A stretch of DNA of 43,814 nt from Bacillota bacterium. GTDB lineage: Bacteria; Bacillota; Clostridia; Oscillospirales; Acutalibacteraceae. Numbering within the stretch: the stretch's first letter is position 1; each line of letters starts with the position of its first letter. The stretch spans positions 1 through 43,814 of the forward strand of contig JAEZFF010000070.1 of NCBI GenBank assembly GCA_023417635.1. Reading direction: 5' to 3'. A model generated the notes under the pieces. It ran no database searches. It had not been told where the DNA came from and was given only the letters and a program-made list of their open reading frames with translations. The position numbers and the translations under genes are program-made. Positions 30,567 through 39,857 of this stretch are shown here, in pieces.

Positions 30567-32081
30567 TCACGTAAAGGCTTGCAAATTCCGAACTGTAAGC
30601 CCCATATTATTTGACCAAATGCCCCAATTCATGCCGGGCATAGAGAACATTCGGGATGACAAAGCCGAACCGCCCATATATAATACACAGGCGGAATCGT
30701 CTGCAAGAAATGTAAACGGTATACTGTTTACATTTGAAAAATCTGCATGCACCATTGATTCAGGCTTTGCATTTGCACAGCTTCTATTGTAGAAACTAAT
30801 TGTTCCTTTTTGCAAGTTTACCTGATATCGAAGACCAGACATTCCGTCTTTTCCCGCTGCAAAGCAAAAACCAAATGTTTTCGTGGACTTTTCCGCTTGG
30901 AACAGGCCTGTAATTCTAACGGAAGTTTTTTTGTTCCATGGTTGGAATAATATCCAACTGTTTGGTTTTCGAAATGCGAATTCATCATTTTCACAAGTAA
31001 CACCGGAACCAATATATGCTGTTTTAGGTTTGCTCGGATTGGAAAGCTTTTGAAGCAAACTTTTCGGTGGAGCGCAAGTAAGAGTACCATCTTTGCATTG
31101 AACAAGCTGATGTACAGCAAGACTCCCCGCCCAATCGTAGTCTAAATTATCGTCGTAGTTTTTGCGGGTTGGAATCCATCCACACAGATAAAGTTGCGTT
31201 CCATTCGTAACGGTTTTGCCGGCGTAAAAGCCATTGCCGTCAAAGGCGTCTTTTGCTGGTTTTGAAAAAGGACCATCTGGAGATTGCGATATACGGTAAT
31301 GCACCACACGGTTTGGGGATTGCTCGGAAAAAGTCAGGTACCACCAAGATCCAAATTGAACCAAGGTGGGGCACTCCATATTCCCATCGCCCATGTCGCT
31401 TGTAAAAAATATTCCTGAATCTTTCCAGTTCACCAAGTCGGTGCTGGTATACCGGGCAAGTACCGCTTTCCCCTGTGACCTTGTGGTCACAAGCATCCAA
31501 TACTCATTTTTTGCCTTTATATAAAGAATAGCCGAGTCACGAAAATCTGTTTGGGAGTAGTTTGCGCTTGGCCCCAACATCCACCCCGCTCTCTTTTTCC
31601 AATGGAGCAAATCGGTGCTGGTAGCTTGCATTATGGCTTCTTTTTGAACCAAACCGCCATTATGCCCCGTGTAAAACGCATGGTAAATGCCATGCGAATC
31701 ACGTATTACAGAGCCAGTACCCAGCGCATTGTCTTGTGCACCTGTATCTTTGCTGTAGGGGATCACTTTTCCTTTGTCTGTAAAGGATACAAAATCCTTC
31801 GTTTGGAACAGACTCCATGGATGGTAGCCACTGTCGCCATCGCGCAGATCTTCCAGGTAGTATATATGATAAGTTTTGCTTGCCTCATTATAATATGGAA
31901 TCGGATCGCCCGCCCAAGTGTCTGTACGGTGTGGATAAATGCTGATTGCTTTCATGTTCGGATTTGTCTGCTGCTCGGAAGGATTCACAGAAGATGCGGG
32001 GTGGGATATTTTGTTACACCCATAACTACCGGTCATTAATGCCGTCATAAAAATGCATACAATTACCTTTCCCACTTTCAT
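30567..32081 (-). CDS. GH32 fructan hydrolase, lipoprotein
   Basis: About 504 residues from the ATG at 32081 (a TTG at 32090 is in frame). The signal peptide ends in a GSYGC lipobox, so the enzyme is lipid-anchored outside. Five-bladed propeller motifs are seen with numbering from the TTG: WAGDPIPYY with the nucleophile Asp62, FRDSAIL (Arg-Asp 184-185), and MECPTL with the acid/base Glu239. The first motif departs from the usual W-M-N-D-P-N-G, typical of the more divergent levanase/exo-inulinase branch. A C-terminal beta-sandwich follows. It probably trims fructan or fructo-oligosaccharides at the cell surface for the ABC importer. Confidence 0.88.
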   Translation of the reverse strand: MKVGKVIVCIFMTALMTGSYGCNKISHPASSVNPSEQQTNPNMKAISIYPHRTDTWAGDPIPYYNEASKTYHIYYLEDLRDGDSGYHPWSLFQTKDFVSFTDKGKVIPYSKDTGAQDNALGTGSVIRDSHGIYHAFYTGHNGGLVQKEAIMQATSTDLLHWKKRAGWMLGPSANYSQTDFRDSAILYIKAKNEYWMLVTTRSQGKAVLARYTSTDLVNWKDSGIFFTSDMGDGNMECPTLVQFGSWWYLTFSEQSPNRVVHYRISQSPDGPFSKPAKDAFDGNGFYAGKTVTNGTQLYLCGWIPTRKNYDDNLDYDWAGSLAVHQLVQCKDGTLTCAPPKSLLQKLSNPSKPKTAYIGSGVTCENDEFAFRKPNSWILFQPWNKKTSVRITGLFQAEKSTKTFGFCFAAGKDGMSGLRYQVNLQKGTISFYNRSCANAKPESMVHADFSNVNSIPFTFLADDSACVLYMGGSALSSRMFSMPGMNWGIWSNNMGLTVRNLQAFT

Positions 32082-32098
32082 GAATGACAAGACCTTTC

Positions 32099-33487
32099 TT
32101 ATAACTGTGCGAAGGTTGGCTTCGCTTCATCTAAATTCCACATGGTCGCAGAAATCACAGATGCTGTTCCGGTTACCTTTACCCCATCCGCATCTTCGCG
32201 CATAGGATAGAGCCGACCGGAAATTACCGCTTGATTATCTGCAAATATTTCAATTGTAGAATAATCCACAAACACATGTAAGTTCAGTGTGCTGGCTCCT
32301 AGCTTCAACTGTACTCTCTGGAACATTTTAGAAGGTTCATTGGATAAGCTTGTGTGGCCTTTTTCCAGCGTCAGATACCCAGTTGCTGTACAGTAATGTA
32401 TCGCAGTATATTCACTTTGATCCGGTGCTTCCAAAACATGCAGACAGAAGTTGTCATCCGGCTGTACCTGTGCAACCAGTTCGATTTCAAAGGATCTGCT
32501 ATGCCCTGAAAAGACAATCACACCATTGAGAGGAGCGGATTGTAATTTTTCCGAAGATTTGCGCAATACTTTCAGTTCTTCTACAGGCGATTGGAATAAT
32601 TGGCCATTCCGCACGGAAAGTGTCCGGGGAAGCGAAAGAGCACAGGTACAATCGGGGAGTTGCAGCCCACCCTTTGCTTCTTCCGAAAGCCAGCCCCAGG
32701 TTATGTATCTTCCTTTAGGGTCATTGAGCATAGTGTTGCTGGCATAAAAACCGGAGCGGCCGCTGCTGTCAAGAATGCCTTCTGTTTGCGTAACAAATCG
32801 GTCATTTTCGATGATTCCAATATGGTAACGGACAGATTTGTTGGGGGAATAGAGCAGAACTTTAGTTTTGCCAAATGACAACAGATTTGGGCACTCCAAA
32901 AAAGGGTAGTCTTGTGTTTCATAGAAAATTCCAGCATAGCGCCAGTTACACAGATTATCTGAACGGTAGAGCAAAATACAACCATATCCATTGTGACTTC
33001 CTCCAAGGAGAAGATTCCATTCGTCATTTTCGCGCCAGACGAATGGATCGCGCCATTCTTGAATCTGTTCATCTCCATGAATGTCGGCAGTTATGACAGG
33101 ATCTTTTGGAAATCGCTTCCATGTTATCATATCATCATAGCTTACTGCAAGACGCTGTTCCGCGCCTAATCGCGCTCCACGTTTTCCTTCACCAACACTT
33201 GTATAAAGAATGGTGGGCGTTCCCCCGTTAAGCACTGTGCAGCCGGAAAAGCAGTGCTTTTCACCGTTAAAACCATCTGGCGTAAGCGCAACAGGCAGGA
33301 ATTCCCAATGAACCAAGTCACGGCTCCGAGTGTGTCCCCAGTGTATATTGCCCCAGTAAGGGGATTTAGGATTATATTGATAAAACAAGTGGTAGTATCC
33401 CTGGTACCAAATTGGTCCATTGGGATCATTGATCCAATTCTTTTCGGGGCGGAAGTGCCATCGTGGCTGATAGAGATTCTGTGTCAT
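32099..33487 (-). CDS. sacA: Intracellular GH32 beta-fructofuranosidase / sucrose-6-phosphate hydrolase type
   Basis: 462 residues without a signal peptide. The canonical triad is present: WINDPNG (18-24, nucleophile Asp21), EWRDPF (Arg-Asp at 146-147) and LECPNL (Glu198). The C-terminal sandwich carries VFVDYSTIEIFAD, typical of invertases. It would split imported sucrose or short fructans to fructose and glucose. Because the uptake system here is an ABC importer and not a PTS, the substrate is probably unphosphorylated. A hairpin separates it from the binding-protein gene upstream. Confidence 0.92.
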   Translation of the reverse strand: MTQNLYQPRWHFRPEKNWINDPNGPIWYQGYYHLFYQYNPKSPYWGNIHWGHTRSRDLVHWEFLPVALTPDGFNGEKHCFSGCTVLNGGTPTILYTSVGEGKRGARLGAEQRLAVSYDDMITWKRFPKDPVITADIHGDEQIQEWRDPFVWRENDEWNLLLGGSHNGYGCILLYRSDNLCNWRYAGIFYETQDYPFLECPNLLSFGKTKVLLYSPNKSVRYHIGIIENDRFVTQTEGILDSSGRSGFYASNTMLNDPKGRYITWGWLSEEAKGGLQLPDCTCALSLPRTLSVRNGQLFQSPVEELKVLRKSSEKLQSAPLNGVIVFSGHSRSFEIELVAQVQPDDNFCLHVLEAPDQSEYTAIHYCTATGYLTLEKGHTSLSNEPSKMFQRVQLKLGASTLNLHVFVDYSTIEIFADNQAVISGRLYPMREDADGVKVTGTASVISATMWNLDEAKPTFAQL

Positions 33488-33501
33488 TAAAATTTCCCCT
33501 T

Positions 33502-33530
33502 AAAAATGCCGGACCGTTTCAACGGCCCGG
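33502..33530 (-). terminator. Intercistronic hairpin after the binding-protein gene
   Basis: CCGGGCCGT and ACGGTCCGG arms (33509-33530) with a four-base loop are followed on the minus strand by CATTTTT. It probably lets the solute-binding protein mRNA accumulate above the downstream enzymes, a common design in ABC operons. Confidence 0.6.
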
Positions 33531-33546
33531 TACCCGACATTCATAA

Positions 33547-35199
33547 TTATTTTGTGGTAGTACTTGAACCTGAACCGTTTTGGTTCTGCATATAACTGTC
33601 ATACCCTTTTTGCTTGAGCTGCAGTAATTCAGAAAGGCCAAGGCTGTTCATTTTACCCAGATATTCATTCCATTGCGCGTCGACACCGCCTTTCATGAGC
33701 CATTCCGCCTTTTTGCCTTCCGCATAAGAAACCAAGTCGGTTTCAATTTGTGTAATTCTGTTGGTCGTGTCCATCTCCATAAAGACCGGCGGATAAATAT
33801 TTTTGGCTTTCATATCCGGAACATAAGTGTCATTAATCACTTTTATGCGAGCTTCTGCGTCACTGGGCATAGTAGAATATTTCCCATAATAGCTGTTTAA
33901 AACTGCCAGAGGGCCGCCGAGATTTGTTTTCATACGCAACTCATAGGGAGCAACACCAGATTTTATAGTAAGGTGCTTCAGCATGTTTCCGCTCATTTCG
34001 AATATGTTATCGTTCTTAGTATCTCCATAAGTACCCCAGTTGTCCTGAATCGACTGCTGCGGCTTATATAACTCATCAACCCACTTTGCTGTCAAAGCCG
34101 GATCATTATCGGCACTTGTGACAACCATTCTGCCAACTTCTAAACCACCGATTGCATTGGCGCGCGGGACATTTTTTGTTCCATCTGGGCCAGTGAGGGC
34201 CGGCAATGCAATATAGTCATTTACATTGTTTGAAGCCATATTTTCGCGATCCCATGAGAAGAACAAACCAATGCGGTCTCCTTGTGCTTTTGAGATGTAT
34301 GTACTGTCATCCTGGGTGAAAACTTCTGGGTCAATAACGCCATCCTGATACAGCTTATGCATCCAATTAATTCCATTTTTATAGCCATTCTGAGTCAAAG
34401 AATAGAATACCTTACCGTTATCATCGACCATGTAATGATCCGAAGTGTCACCTTTGCCGAACGCGCCAAGCAAAACACCGGGATCTTCATTAATTTTATT
34501 GATTCGAAAGGACATCGGAATTGTATTCTTTCCGGCAGGTTTCTTTTCCTTGAAGGCTAAGAGTACTTTTTCCAGATCATCCGTCGTCTTAGGCACGGAA
34601 AGTCCTAATTGGTCAAGCCATTTTTTGTTGATCCATGGTATTGCACCTACAGCCTGTATGACGCCTTTTTTGCTGCCAAGTTCTTCAATCCATGGGAAGG
34701 AATAAATATGGCCGTCCGGCGCAGTAACGGCGGCTTTATATTTGGGGTTTTCATTCAGTATTTTGTTCAAATTAGGCATGCCTTTTTTGATATAACTGTC
34801 TAAGGGAACGATAACACCCTGTTTTGCATAATGCAGTAGATCGTAGTTACTCATTTGGGCATCGAATATGGCATCCGGAAGTCCCGCCTTTTTGGCAAGC
34901 GCCAGTTTCTTCTTATCACCGAATTGGTCATCGACATAAGTAGTCCATTCAATATGTACTCCAGTTTCTTTCTCCAACCGCTGTGCGATGAGTCTTTGGT
35001 TCAAATCCTGCGATGCGTAGGTTGGCTCGTGGGTTAGAAATTTAAATGTTACCTTTTCCTTTAGTGGGAATGATTGAGTCGCAGCGCCGCTCGTTTTTGT
35101 GCCGGTTTGAGACTTCCCTCCGGAGCCACATGCCGTCATACTTCCTGCGGCTAATGCAGCGGCAAGGACTAAACTGATGAATCTCAAAGATTTTTTCAT
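33547..35199 (-). CDS. ABC transporter solute-binding lipoprotein (LipO/YtcQ-like)
   Basis: About 550 residues from the ATG at 35199, chosen because it gives a normal lipoprotein signal (KKSLRF..., lipobox MTAC) and has AAAGGAGG upstream; the frame is open to 35253. Long binding proteins of this type pair with LplB/LplC permeases. An aromatic-rich mature domain with several conserved W and Y residues fits oligosaccharide binding. Encoded after the two permeases and before the GH32 genes, it likely captures fructo-oligosaccharides or sucrose. Confidence 0.9.
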   Translation of the reverse strand: MKKSLRFISLVLAAALAAGSMTACGSGGKSQTGTKTSGAATQSFPLKEKVTFKFLTHEPTYASQDLNQRLIAQRLEKETGVHIEWTTYVDDQFGDKKKLALAKKAGLPDAIFDAQMSNYDLLHYAKQGVIVPLDSYIKKGMPNLNKILNENPKYKAAVTAPDGHIYSFPWIEELGSKKGVIQAVGAIPWINKKWLDQLGLSVPKTTDDLEKVLLAFKEKKPAGKNTIPMSFRINKINEDPGVLLGAFGKGDTSDHYMVDDNGKVFYSLTQNGYKNGINWMHKLYQDGVIDPEVFTQDDSTYISKAQGDRIGLFFSWDRENMASNNVNDYIALPALTGPDGTKNVPRANAIGGLEVGRMVVTSADNDPALTAKWVDELYKPQQSIQDNWGTYGDTKNDNIFEMSGNMLKHLTIKSGVAPYELRMKTNLGGPLAVLNSYYGKYSTMPSDAEARIKVINDTYVPDMKAKNIYPPVFMEMDTTNRITQIETDLVSYAEGKKAEWLMKGGVDAQWNEYLGKMNSLGLSELLQLKQKGYDSYMQNQNGSGSSTTTK

Positions 35200-35233
35200 A
35201 CCATAGTTTCCTCCTTTAATATTACGCGAGATT

Positions 35234-36166
35234 TTATCCTTTGACAGAGCCAATCATAATGCCCTTTTCAAAGTACTTGGCAAAAAACGGATACATTACA
35301 AAGAGTGGTACACTTGAAATAATGATGGTAGAATATTTCAACAACTGTGATATCTTTGCCTGCATGGCAACACTCGCAGCATCGCTTACCATACCTGGGC
35401 GGGGCGTATTCTGGATAAGCAGCGAGCGGATAACAAGCTGAAGCGGCTGGAGATTTTCACTTTCCAGATAAATCATTGCATCAAAATAACCGTTCCATTG
35501 CGCAACAAATTGATACAGAATCAGCACCATAACAATCGGCATACAGACAGGAAGCATTATACGGAAAAAATATTGTGAATCACTGCAACCATCCAATTCG
35601 GCTGCTTCATGTAATTCGCCGGGTAAGCTAGTATAATAGGTCCGCGCAAGAATTATATTCCAAACATTGATGGCGTTTGGTAAAATTAAGGCCCATGGAG
35701 TGTTGATCATTCCAAGGTTTTGTATGGTTAAATAAGTCGGCATGAGTCCGCCGCCGAAAAACATGGTTATCATGTAAAACGTATTAAAAAATTTGCGTCC
35801 TTTAAAATCTTTTCGCGAAAGGGGATATGCGGCCATTATGGTGGTTAATACGGATATAATCGTAAATGCAACCGAATATACGATCGAGTTGAAAAATCCG
35901 CGCCATATCATATTATCGTGAATGACTCGCTTGTATCCCTCAAGACTCCACTTGTGAAGGTCAAATGTTATGCCTGCATTAGCAAGCTGCACAGGATCCA
36001 TAAAAGAAGCGATTAGCACATATGCTAACGGAACAATTATTATTACAATAACAACACCCAGCAGGGCATAACACAGAGAAAGATAGAATCTGTCCTTTTT
36101 TGTTAAATACTTATTAGGATTACTAATTCCCACAGTATCATTTTTTACAGCTTTTCTTTTCATCAT
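35234..36166 (-). CDS. ABC sugar permease, LplC/YtcP type
   Basis: 310 residues with six membrane segments. The EAA loop reads EAAELDGCSDSQYFFRIMLP (about 198-217), the contact point for the ATPase. AAGGAGGCG precedes the tandem ATG start. No ATPase gene is present in the operon, as is usual for this class, which shares a general MsmK/MsmX-type ATPase encoded elsewhere. It partners the LplB-type permease encoded 11 bp upstream. Confidence 0.92.
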   Translation of the reverse strand: MMKRKAVKNDTVGISNPNKYLTKKDRFYLSLCYALLGVVIVIIIVPLAYVLIASFMDPVQLANAGITFDLHKWSLEGYKRVIHDNMIWRGFFNSIVYSVAFTIISVLTTIMAAYPLSRKDFKGRKFFNTFYMITMFFGGGLMPTYLTIQNLGMINTPWALILPNAINVWNIILARTYYTSLPGELHEAAELDGCSDSQYFFRIMLPVCMPIVMVLILYQFVAQWNGYFDAMIYLESENLQPLQLVIRSLLIQNTPRPGMVSDAASVAMQAKISQLLKYSTIIISSVPLFVMYPFFAKYFEKGIMIGSVKG

Positions 36167-36177
36167 TGACGCCTCCT

Positions 36178-37110
36178 TTACAAACCCTGGCCGTCATTTA
36201 GTTTTTTTACAATCGTGTTTACAAAAATTAACAGAATGAGGTTAATTACGGAATTGAAAAGTCCAACAGCGGTGGAATAACCATAATCTCCAACCTGCAA
36301 ACCAATTTTATAGACATATGTAGCGATAATTTCGCTTGTAGCTTTATTCAGGTCAGTTTGCATAGCTAAAGCTTTTTCAAAACCGATATTCATTATTTGA
36401 CCTGCAGATAGAATGAATTGAATTACCATAATGGGTTTTAGTGCCGGTAATTCAACGTAACGAATTTGCTGAAACAAACTGGCACCGTCAATCCGCGCTG
36501 CTTCCACCAGTTCCAAACTCACGTTAGCCAGAGTAGCCGTATAGATAACCGATGCCCATCCGGCACCCTGCCAAATGCCGCTTCCGATGTATAGTGAACG
36601 GAAATCGCCTGGTTCAGACATATAATTGATAGAACTTCCCATTATTTGGTTAACGGGTCCTACCGGTGAAAAGAAAACGAACAACATACCGACAAGAACA
36701 ATCACTGAAATAAAATTTGGCGCATATAAAACGAGCTGAATTTTTTTACGTAAGCCGGGCCGAACGATGTGCGACAGTAGTAGTGCAATGATAACTGGAG
36801 GCATGAATCCCCATAACAGACCATAGACACTGAGCTTTAAGGTGTTAAAAAGTAGATTCCAGAATTCTGGGGAAGATAAAAACCGGTTAAAATTTTGAAA
36901 TCCAATCCATGTACTGCCGAATAATCCTCCTAATGGCGAATAATCTTCAAATGCAAGCATTATGCCGCCAATCGGTATATATTTAAAAACAACAGTCAAT
37001 GCAAATGCAGGTAATGTAAAGATAATATAGAGTTGCCAGTTCTTTTTGAAATATCTCCGAAACACTGCGAATTGGCTCTGCAGTGATCGCTCCTTCAATT
37101 TTTCTTTCAT
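36178..37110 (-). CDS. ABC sugar permease, LplB type
   Basis: 310 residues with about six membrane segments after a basic cytoplasmic N terminus. The EAA loop is EAARIDGASLFQQIRYVELP (about 203-222). It is the first gene of the fructan operon, behind the promoter at 37183-37211. It forms the importer with the LplC-type permease and binding protein that follow. Confidence 0.92.
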   Translation of the reverse strand: MKEKLKERSLQSQFAVFRRYFKKNWQLYIIFTLPAFALTVVFKYIPIGGIMLAFEDYSPLGGLFGSTWIGFQNFNRFLSSPEFWNLLFNTLKLSVYGLLWGFMPPVIIALLLSHIVRPGLRKKIQLVLYAPNFISVIVLVGMLFVFFSPVGPVNQIMGSSINYMSEPGDFRSLYIGSGIWQGAGWASVIYTATLANVSLELVEAARIDGASLFQQIRYVELPALKPIMVIQFILSAGQIMNIGFEKALAMQTDLNKATSEIIATYVYKIGLQVGDYGYSTAVGLFNSVINLILLIFVNTIVKKLNDGQGL

Positions 37111-37147
37111 GGTTATTTACCTCAATTCATATTTACATATAAATTTA

Positions 37148-37162
37148 CAAATTGTTCATTTG
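37148..37162. promoter_or_regulatory. Candidate LacI-type operator in the permease leader
   Basis: CAAAT-N5-ATTTG inverted repeat located just downstream of the expected start of transcription. The GCAAATG element recurs at 37292 and 37338 in front of the divergent LacI gene, suggesting one regulator binding on both sides. Confidence 0.5.
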
Positions 37163-37182
37163 CATTGCATCTTGTTGACAAT

Positions 37183-37211
37183 ATTATAGACGTATTGAAC
37201 ATTATAGTCAA
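37183..37211 (-). promoter_or_regulatory. Promoter of the fructan operon
   Basis: Minus-strand TTGACT (37206-37211), 17-bp spacer, TATAAT (37183-37188). Confidence 0.8.
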
Positions 37212-37291
37212 TAATTTTTTAACATAAATATTGTATTTGTGCAATTGAATAAATAATTGTTTCATAATTTAGCGACTATTTTATTATGTGT

Positions 37292-37348
37292 GCAAATGTA
37301 AACAATTGAACTTTTGCGAAAAAAGTATATAATGAGAGCAAATGTAAA
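37292..37348 (+). promoter_or_regulatory. Promoter and repeated GCAAATGTAAA boxes of the LacI gene
   Basis: TTGAAC (37306-37311), 16-bp spacer and TATAAT (37328-37333) form the promoter. Identical GCAAATGTAAA boxes lie on each side (37292-37302 and 37338-37348), which is what an autoregulating repressor would need. Confidence 0.6.
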
Positions 37349-37365
37349 AAGAGGGGATGCATTGA

Positions 37366-38406
37366 TTGGGAAAAGAAAGGGTTACTATTCAAGATATCGC
37401 TGATTCACTGGGACTGTCGCGCAATACAGTTTCCAAAGCGCTTAACGGAGCCCCAAATCTACCGGAACGTACCCGAAGCGCCATACTGCAGCGTGCCGCA
37501 GAAATGAATTATAAACAATATGCACTTATAACGAAGCAATCTCCACAGGCAGGAACTGGTACAATTGCCTTGATGACTGGGAATATGCCTGGGCGGTCCC
37601 ATTTTGGATCATTGTTGTTAGCAGGACTAGAAAAACGTATCAGTGAATGCGGTTATACTCTTTCCATGCATATTTTGCGGAAAAGTGATATTGACAAGTG
37701 TATCCTACCTATCAATTTTGATTGTAAAAATATTGATGGAATAATTTGCATTGAGCTTTTTGACGTAGCTTATAGCCGGCTTATTTGCTCTCTGGGGAAA
37801 CCAACTGTATTTGCTGATACTTTTTCCGATTATGCTCGTGAAGAGTTGGATGCAGATTTACTTTTGATGGAAAATCGTTTTAGTACTTACTCGATGCTTA
37901 AAAAACTGATAGATTTCGGAGTACGCCGCTTTGGATTCGTTGGGGATCGAAACCACTGTCTCAGTTTCCGGGAACGCTGGGAAGGTTTTAATCAAGCGCT
38001 TAATGAGTATAACTTACCAGTAAACATGGATGAATGTATTCTTGATTCTGATAGTGCGCCCTATCAGAATCAAGACTGGATGGCCCAAAAGTTAAGTGCA
38101 ATTCCGAAGTTGCCAGACGCAATTTTGTGTGCAAATGATTACCAGGCAATTAATGTGATGAATGGTCTTAAAAAACTTAAGATCAACGTTCCAAATGATA
38201 TTCTTATCTGCGGATTTGATGATGCCCCAGAAGCTAAGGTCGTAGAACCGAATTTAACTACTGTGAAAATTCCAAGCAGTGATATGGGAGTGATGGCAGC
38301 TGAGATGTTATTCGATAGAATTAAAGAACCTGCGTTGCCATACAGAAACATCCATGTACGGACTACAGTGAAATTTCGTGAATCTACTGGATATCTCGGA
38401 AAATGA
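37366..38406 (+). CDS. LacI-family regulator of the fructan operon
   Basis: 346 residues. The start is TTG at 37366 with GAGGGG nine bases upstream; the nearby ATG at 37356 runs straight into a stop. Helix-turn-helix TIQDIADSLGLSRNTVSKAL at about 7-26, then the effector domain with ICGFDDAPEAKVVEPNLTTV near the end. It is divergent from the permease genes across a 255-bp region with repeated boxes, so it almost certainly controls them and itself. The inducer could be sucrose, fructose or a fructan fragment. About 200 bp after its stop show nothing recognisable. Confidence 0.9.
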   Translation: MGKERVTIQDIADSLGLSRNTVSKALNGAPNLPERTRSAILQRAAEMNYKQYALITKQSPQAGTGTIALMTGNMPGRSHFGSLLLAGLEKRISECGYTLSMHILRKSDIDKCILPINFDCKNIDGIICIELFDVAYSRLICSLGKPTVFADTFSDYAREELDADLLLMENRFSTYSMLKKLIDFGVRRFGFVGDRNHCLSFRERWEGFNQALNEYNLPVNMDECILDSDSAPYQNQDWMAQKLSAIPKLPDAILCANDYQAINVMNGLKKLKINVPNDILICGFDDAPEAKVVEPNLTTVKIPSSDMGVMAAEMLFDRIKEPALPYRNIHVRTTVKFRESTGYLGK

Positions 38407-38616
38407 TTAAAATAGATTGGCGCAAGAATAATTTTATCGCTGAAACTACAAACTACAATAGTACTTAACCCTTGATAACATAAATTGTGTTGCCGTAATG
38501 ATATGAGCGATTTCTAATTAAAAATTGAATCTTTTCCGTACAAATTGTTTTTAATTCAGACCTTAAAATTGCAAAATTAGAATTCTTGACATTCTCCCAG
38601 CCGTTACAGCCATCAT

Positions 38617-39252
38617 CTAACAGAATATTTCCGTAAACTTGACCGCTCCCAAACAAAACATTTTGTCAGTGACATGTGAAGTACTTACGCGGACATCGCG
38701 CATACTTATTTCAAAAATGCCGTATATGTCATCGACAAATATCACTACATACGCCAAATCTTCTGGGCTTTCGAAGCCGTTCGAAAAGAAGAACAGAAAA
38801 AGTTCAGTAAAACCCGGAGGATTTACTTGAAACACTCGCGCGTCCTGCTAAACAAGCGATACAAATTTCTTACTCCGGAGCAAAAACAACAAGTTGACCT
38901 TATGTTCTATGCCAGCAGCCGTTTGCTGACCGCTTATTCCCTGAAAGAGCAGTCTTTTCTTATCCTTGACTCTGCTGACAGTAAATCCGCCCGGGCAGCC
39001 CTCTCCCATTGGATGATGGTAGCACAAAACAATAGCCTTTCAAAATTCGTTGGCTGCGGCAATACAATGGTGCGCTGGTGAAAAGGCATCTTAAATTCAT
39101 TCGACTGCCCCTACACGAACGGTTTCACCGAAGGGGCTAACAACAAGATTAAGGTCCTGAAACGCAATGCTTATGGTTACCACAATTTCCGACGCTTTCG
39201 TAATCATATTCTGCATCTGTTTAGTCATTCAACGCAAAAGGGAGCAGCTTAG
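38617..39252 (+). pseudogene. ISL3-family transposase relic
   Basis: A continuous frame with two in-frame TGA codons. It reads LTEYFRKLDRSQTKHFVSDM-stop-STYADIA, then VIDKYHYIRQIFWAFEAVRK, the region after LKHSRVLLNKR, MVRW-stop-KGILNSF and the ISL3 ending NGFTEGANNKIKVLKRNAYG to QKGAA-stop at 39252. The first stop replaces a Trp conserved in the family (D-M-W). The N-terminal zinc finger and helix-turn-helix half is missing. About 210 codons of the 400 or so remain. Confidence 0.88.
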
Positions 39253-39302
39253 TGCCACTCCTTCTCACATTCCCATTTTAGGGTTACCCCAACTATTGAC
39301 AT

Positions 39303-39737
39303 AGAGTCCATAAAAAAGGAGCACAGCCTTCTGACTGCGTTCCCTTTTTTCGTTTCTGGTGGACGTAGGGGGACTCGATTCGCGGAAGATTCCCCCACTG
39401 TGCGGGGGAAATGTCACGGAGTGACAAAGAGGGACGGAGCTGTTCGCTCTGGCGTGCCTTGGTCGGTCCCGGTTCTGACGTGCCACCGGCACATCATTCA
39501 TTCCCGCTTCCCCTTCGAGTCCATTTGACCATAAAAAAAGGAACACAGCCTACTGACTGCGTTCCCTTTTTCGTTTCTGGTGGACGTAGGGGGACTCGAT
39601 TCGCGGCGCACCTCGCCCCTTGGTCGGTCCCGGTTCTGACGTACCACCGGCACATCATTCATTCCCGCTCCCCTTCGAGTCCATTTGACCATAAAAAAAG
39701 AGCACAGCCTACAAGACTGTGTTCCCTTTTTTCATTT
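39303..39737. repeat. Tandem repeat units carrying tRNA-Val 3' ends and terminators
   Basis: Two and a half units precede tRNA-Val. Each has an A-run, a hairpin around GGAxCACAG...CTGCGTTCC, a T-run, and an exact 22-base copy of the tRNA-Val 3' end (39357-39378 and 39578-39599; the real tRNA end is 39739-39760). A variable piece follows, then a shared ~72-base tail beginning TTGGTCGGTCCCGGTTCTGA and ending in CCATTTGACC (39459-39530, 39620-39690). The open frames here are products of the repeat and not genes. Confidence 0.8.
39692..39737 (-). terminator. Terminator of the tRNA operon
   Basis: On the minus strand, just after the tRNA-Val CCA end, GAACACAG and CTGTGCTC arms with a short loop are followed by CTTTTTTT. 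Related hairpins at 39312-39350 and 39532-39571 belong to the repeats. Confidence 0.75.
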
Positions 39738-39738
39738 C

Positions 39739-39815
39739 TGGTGGACGTAGGGGGACTCGAACCCTCGACCTCTCGCGTGTGAGGCGAACGCTCTAACCAG
39801 CTGAGCTATGCGTCC
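39739..39815 (-). tRNA. tRNA-Val (anticodon CAC)
   Basis: 77 bases starting GGACGCATAGCTCAGCTGGT and ending with encoded CCA. The anticodon stem TTCGC/GCGAG frames the loop CTCACAC; the T-loop is GTTCGAGTC. Last of three tRNAs. Confidence 0.95.
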
Positions 39816-39857
39816 GAAAAAAATTTGCGCGAAGAATTCGCGCAAAATACCTTTTAT

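Noticed and set aside
38465..38656. 63-codon minus-strand frame after the LacI gene
   Set aside because: It overlaps the start of the ISL3 relic on the other strand, lies in AT-rich DNA and has no SD. A real fragment cannot be excluded, but nothing supports it.
38617..39252. Selenocysteine or UGA recoding in the ISL3 relic
   Set aside because: No SECIS-like element is evident, the N-terminal half is missing, and other genes in the window end with TGA and use TGG for Trp. Ordinary decay explains it.
39265..39692. Two small minus-strand proteins sharing GMNDVPV and SSPPTSTRNEK
   Set aside because: The shared words come from the tandem tRNA-tail repeat read in one frame. The tRNA 3' end translates as ESSPPTST, so these are artefacts and not a protein family.
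39303..39737. CRISPR-like array of short repeats
   Set aside because: Only two full units of unequal length (221 and 161 bp spacing), with the repeat being a tRNA end plus terminator. There are no uniform spacers and no cas genes.
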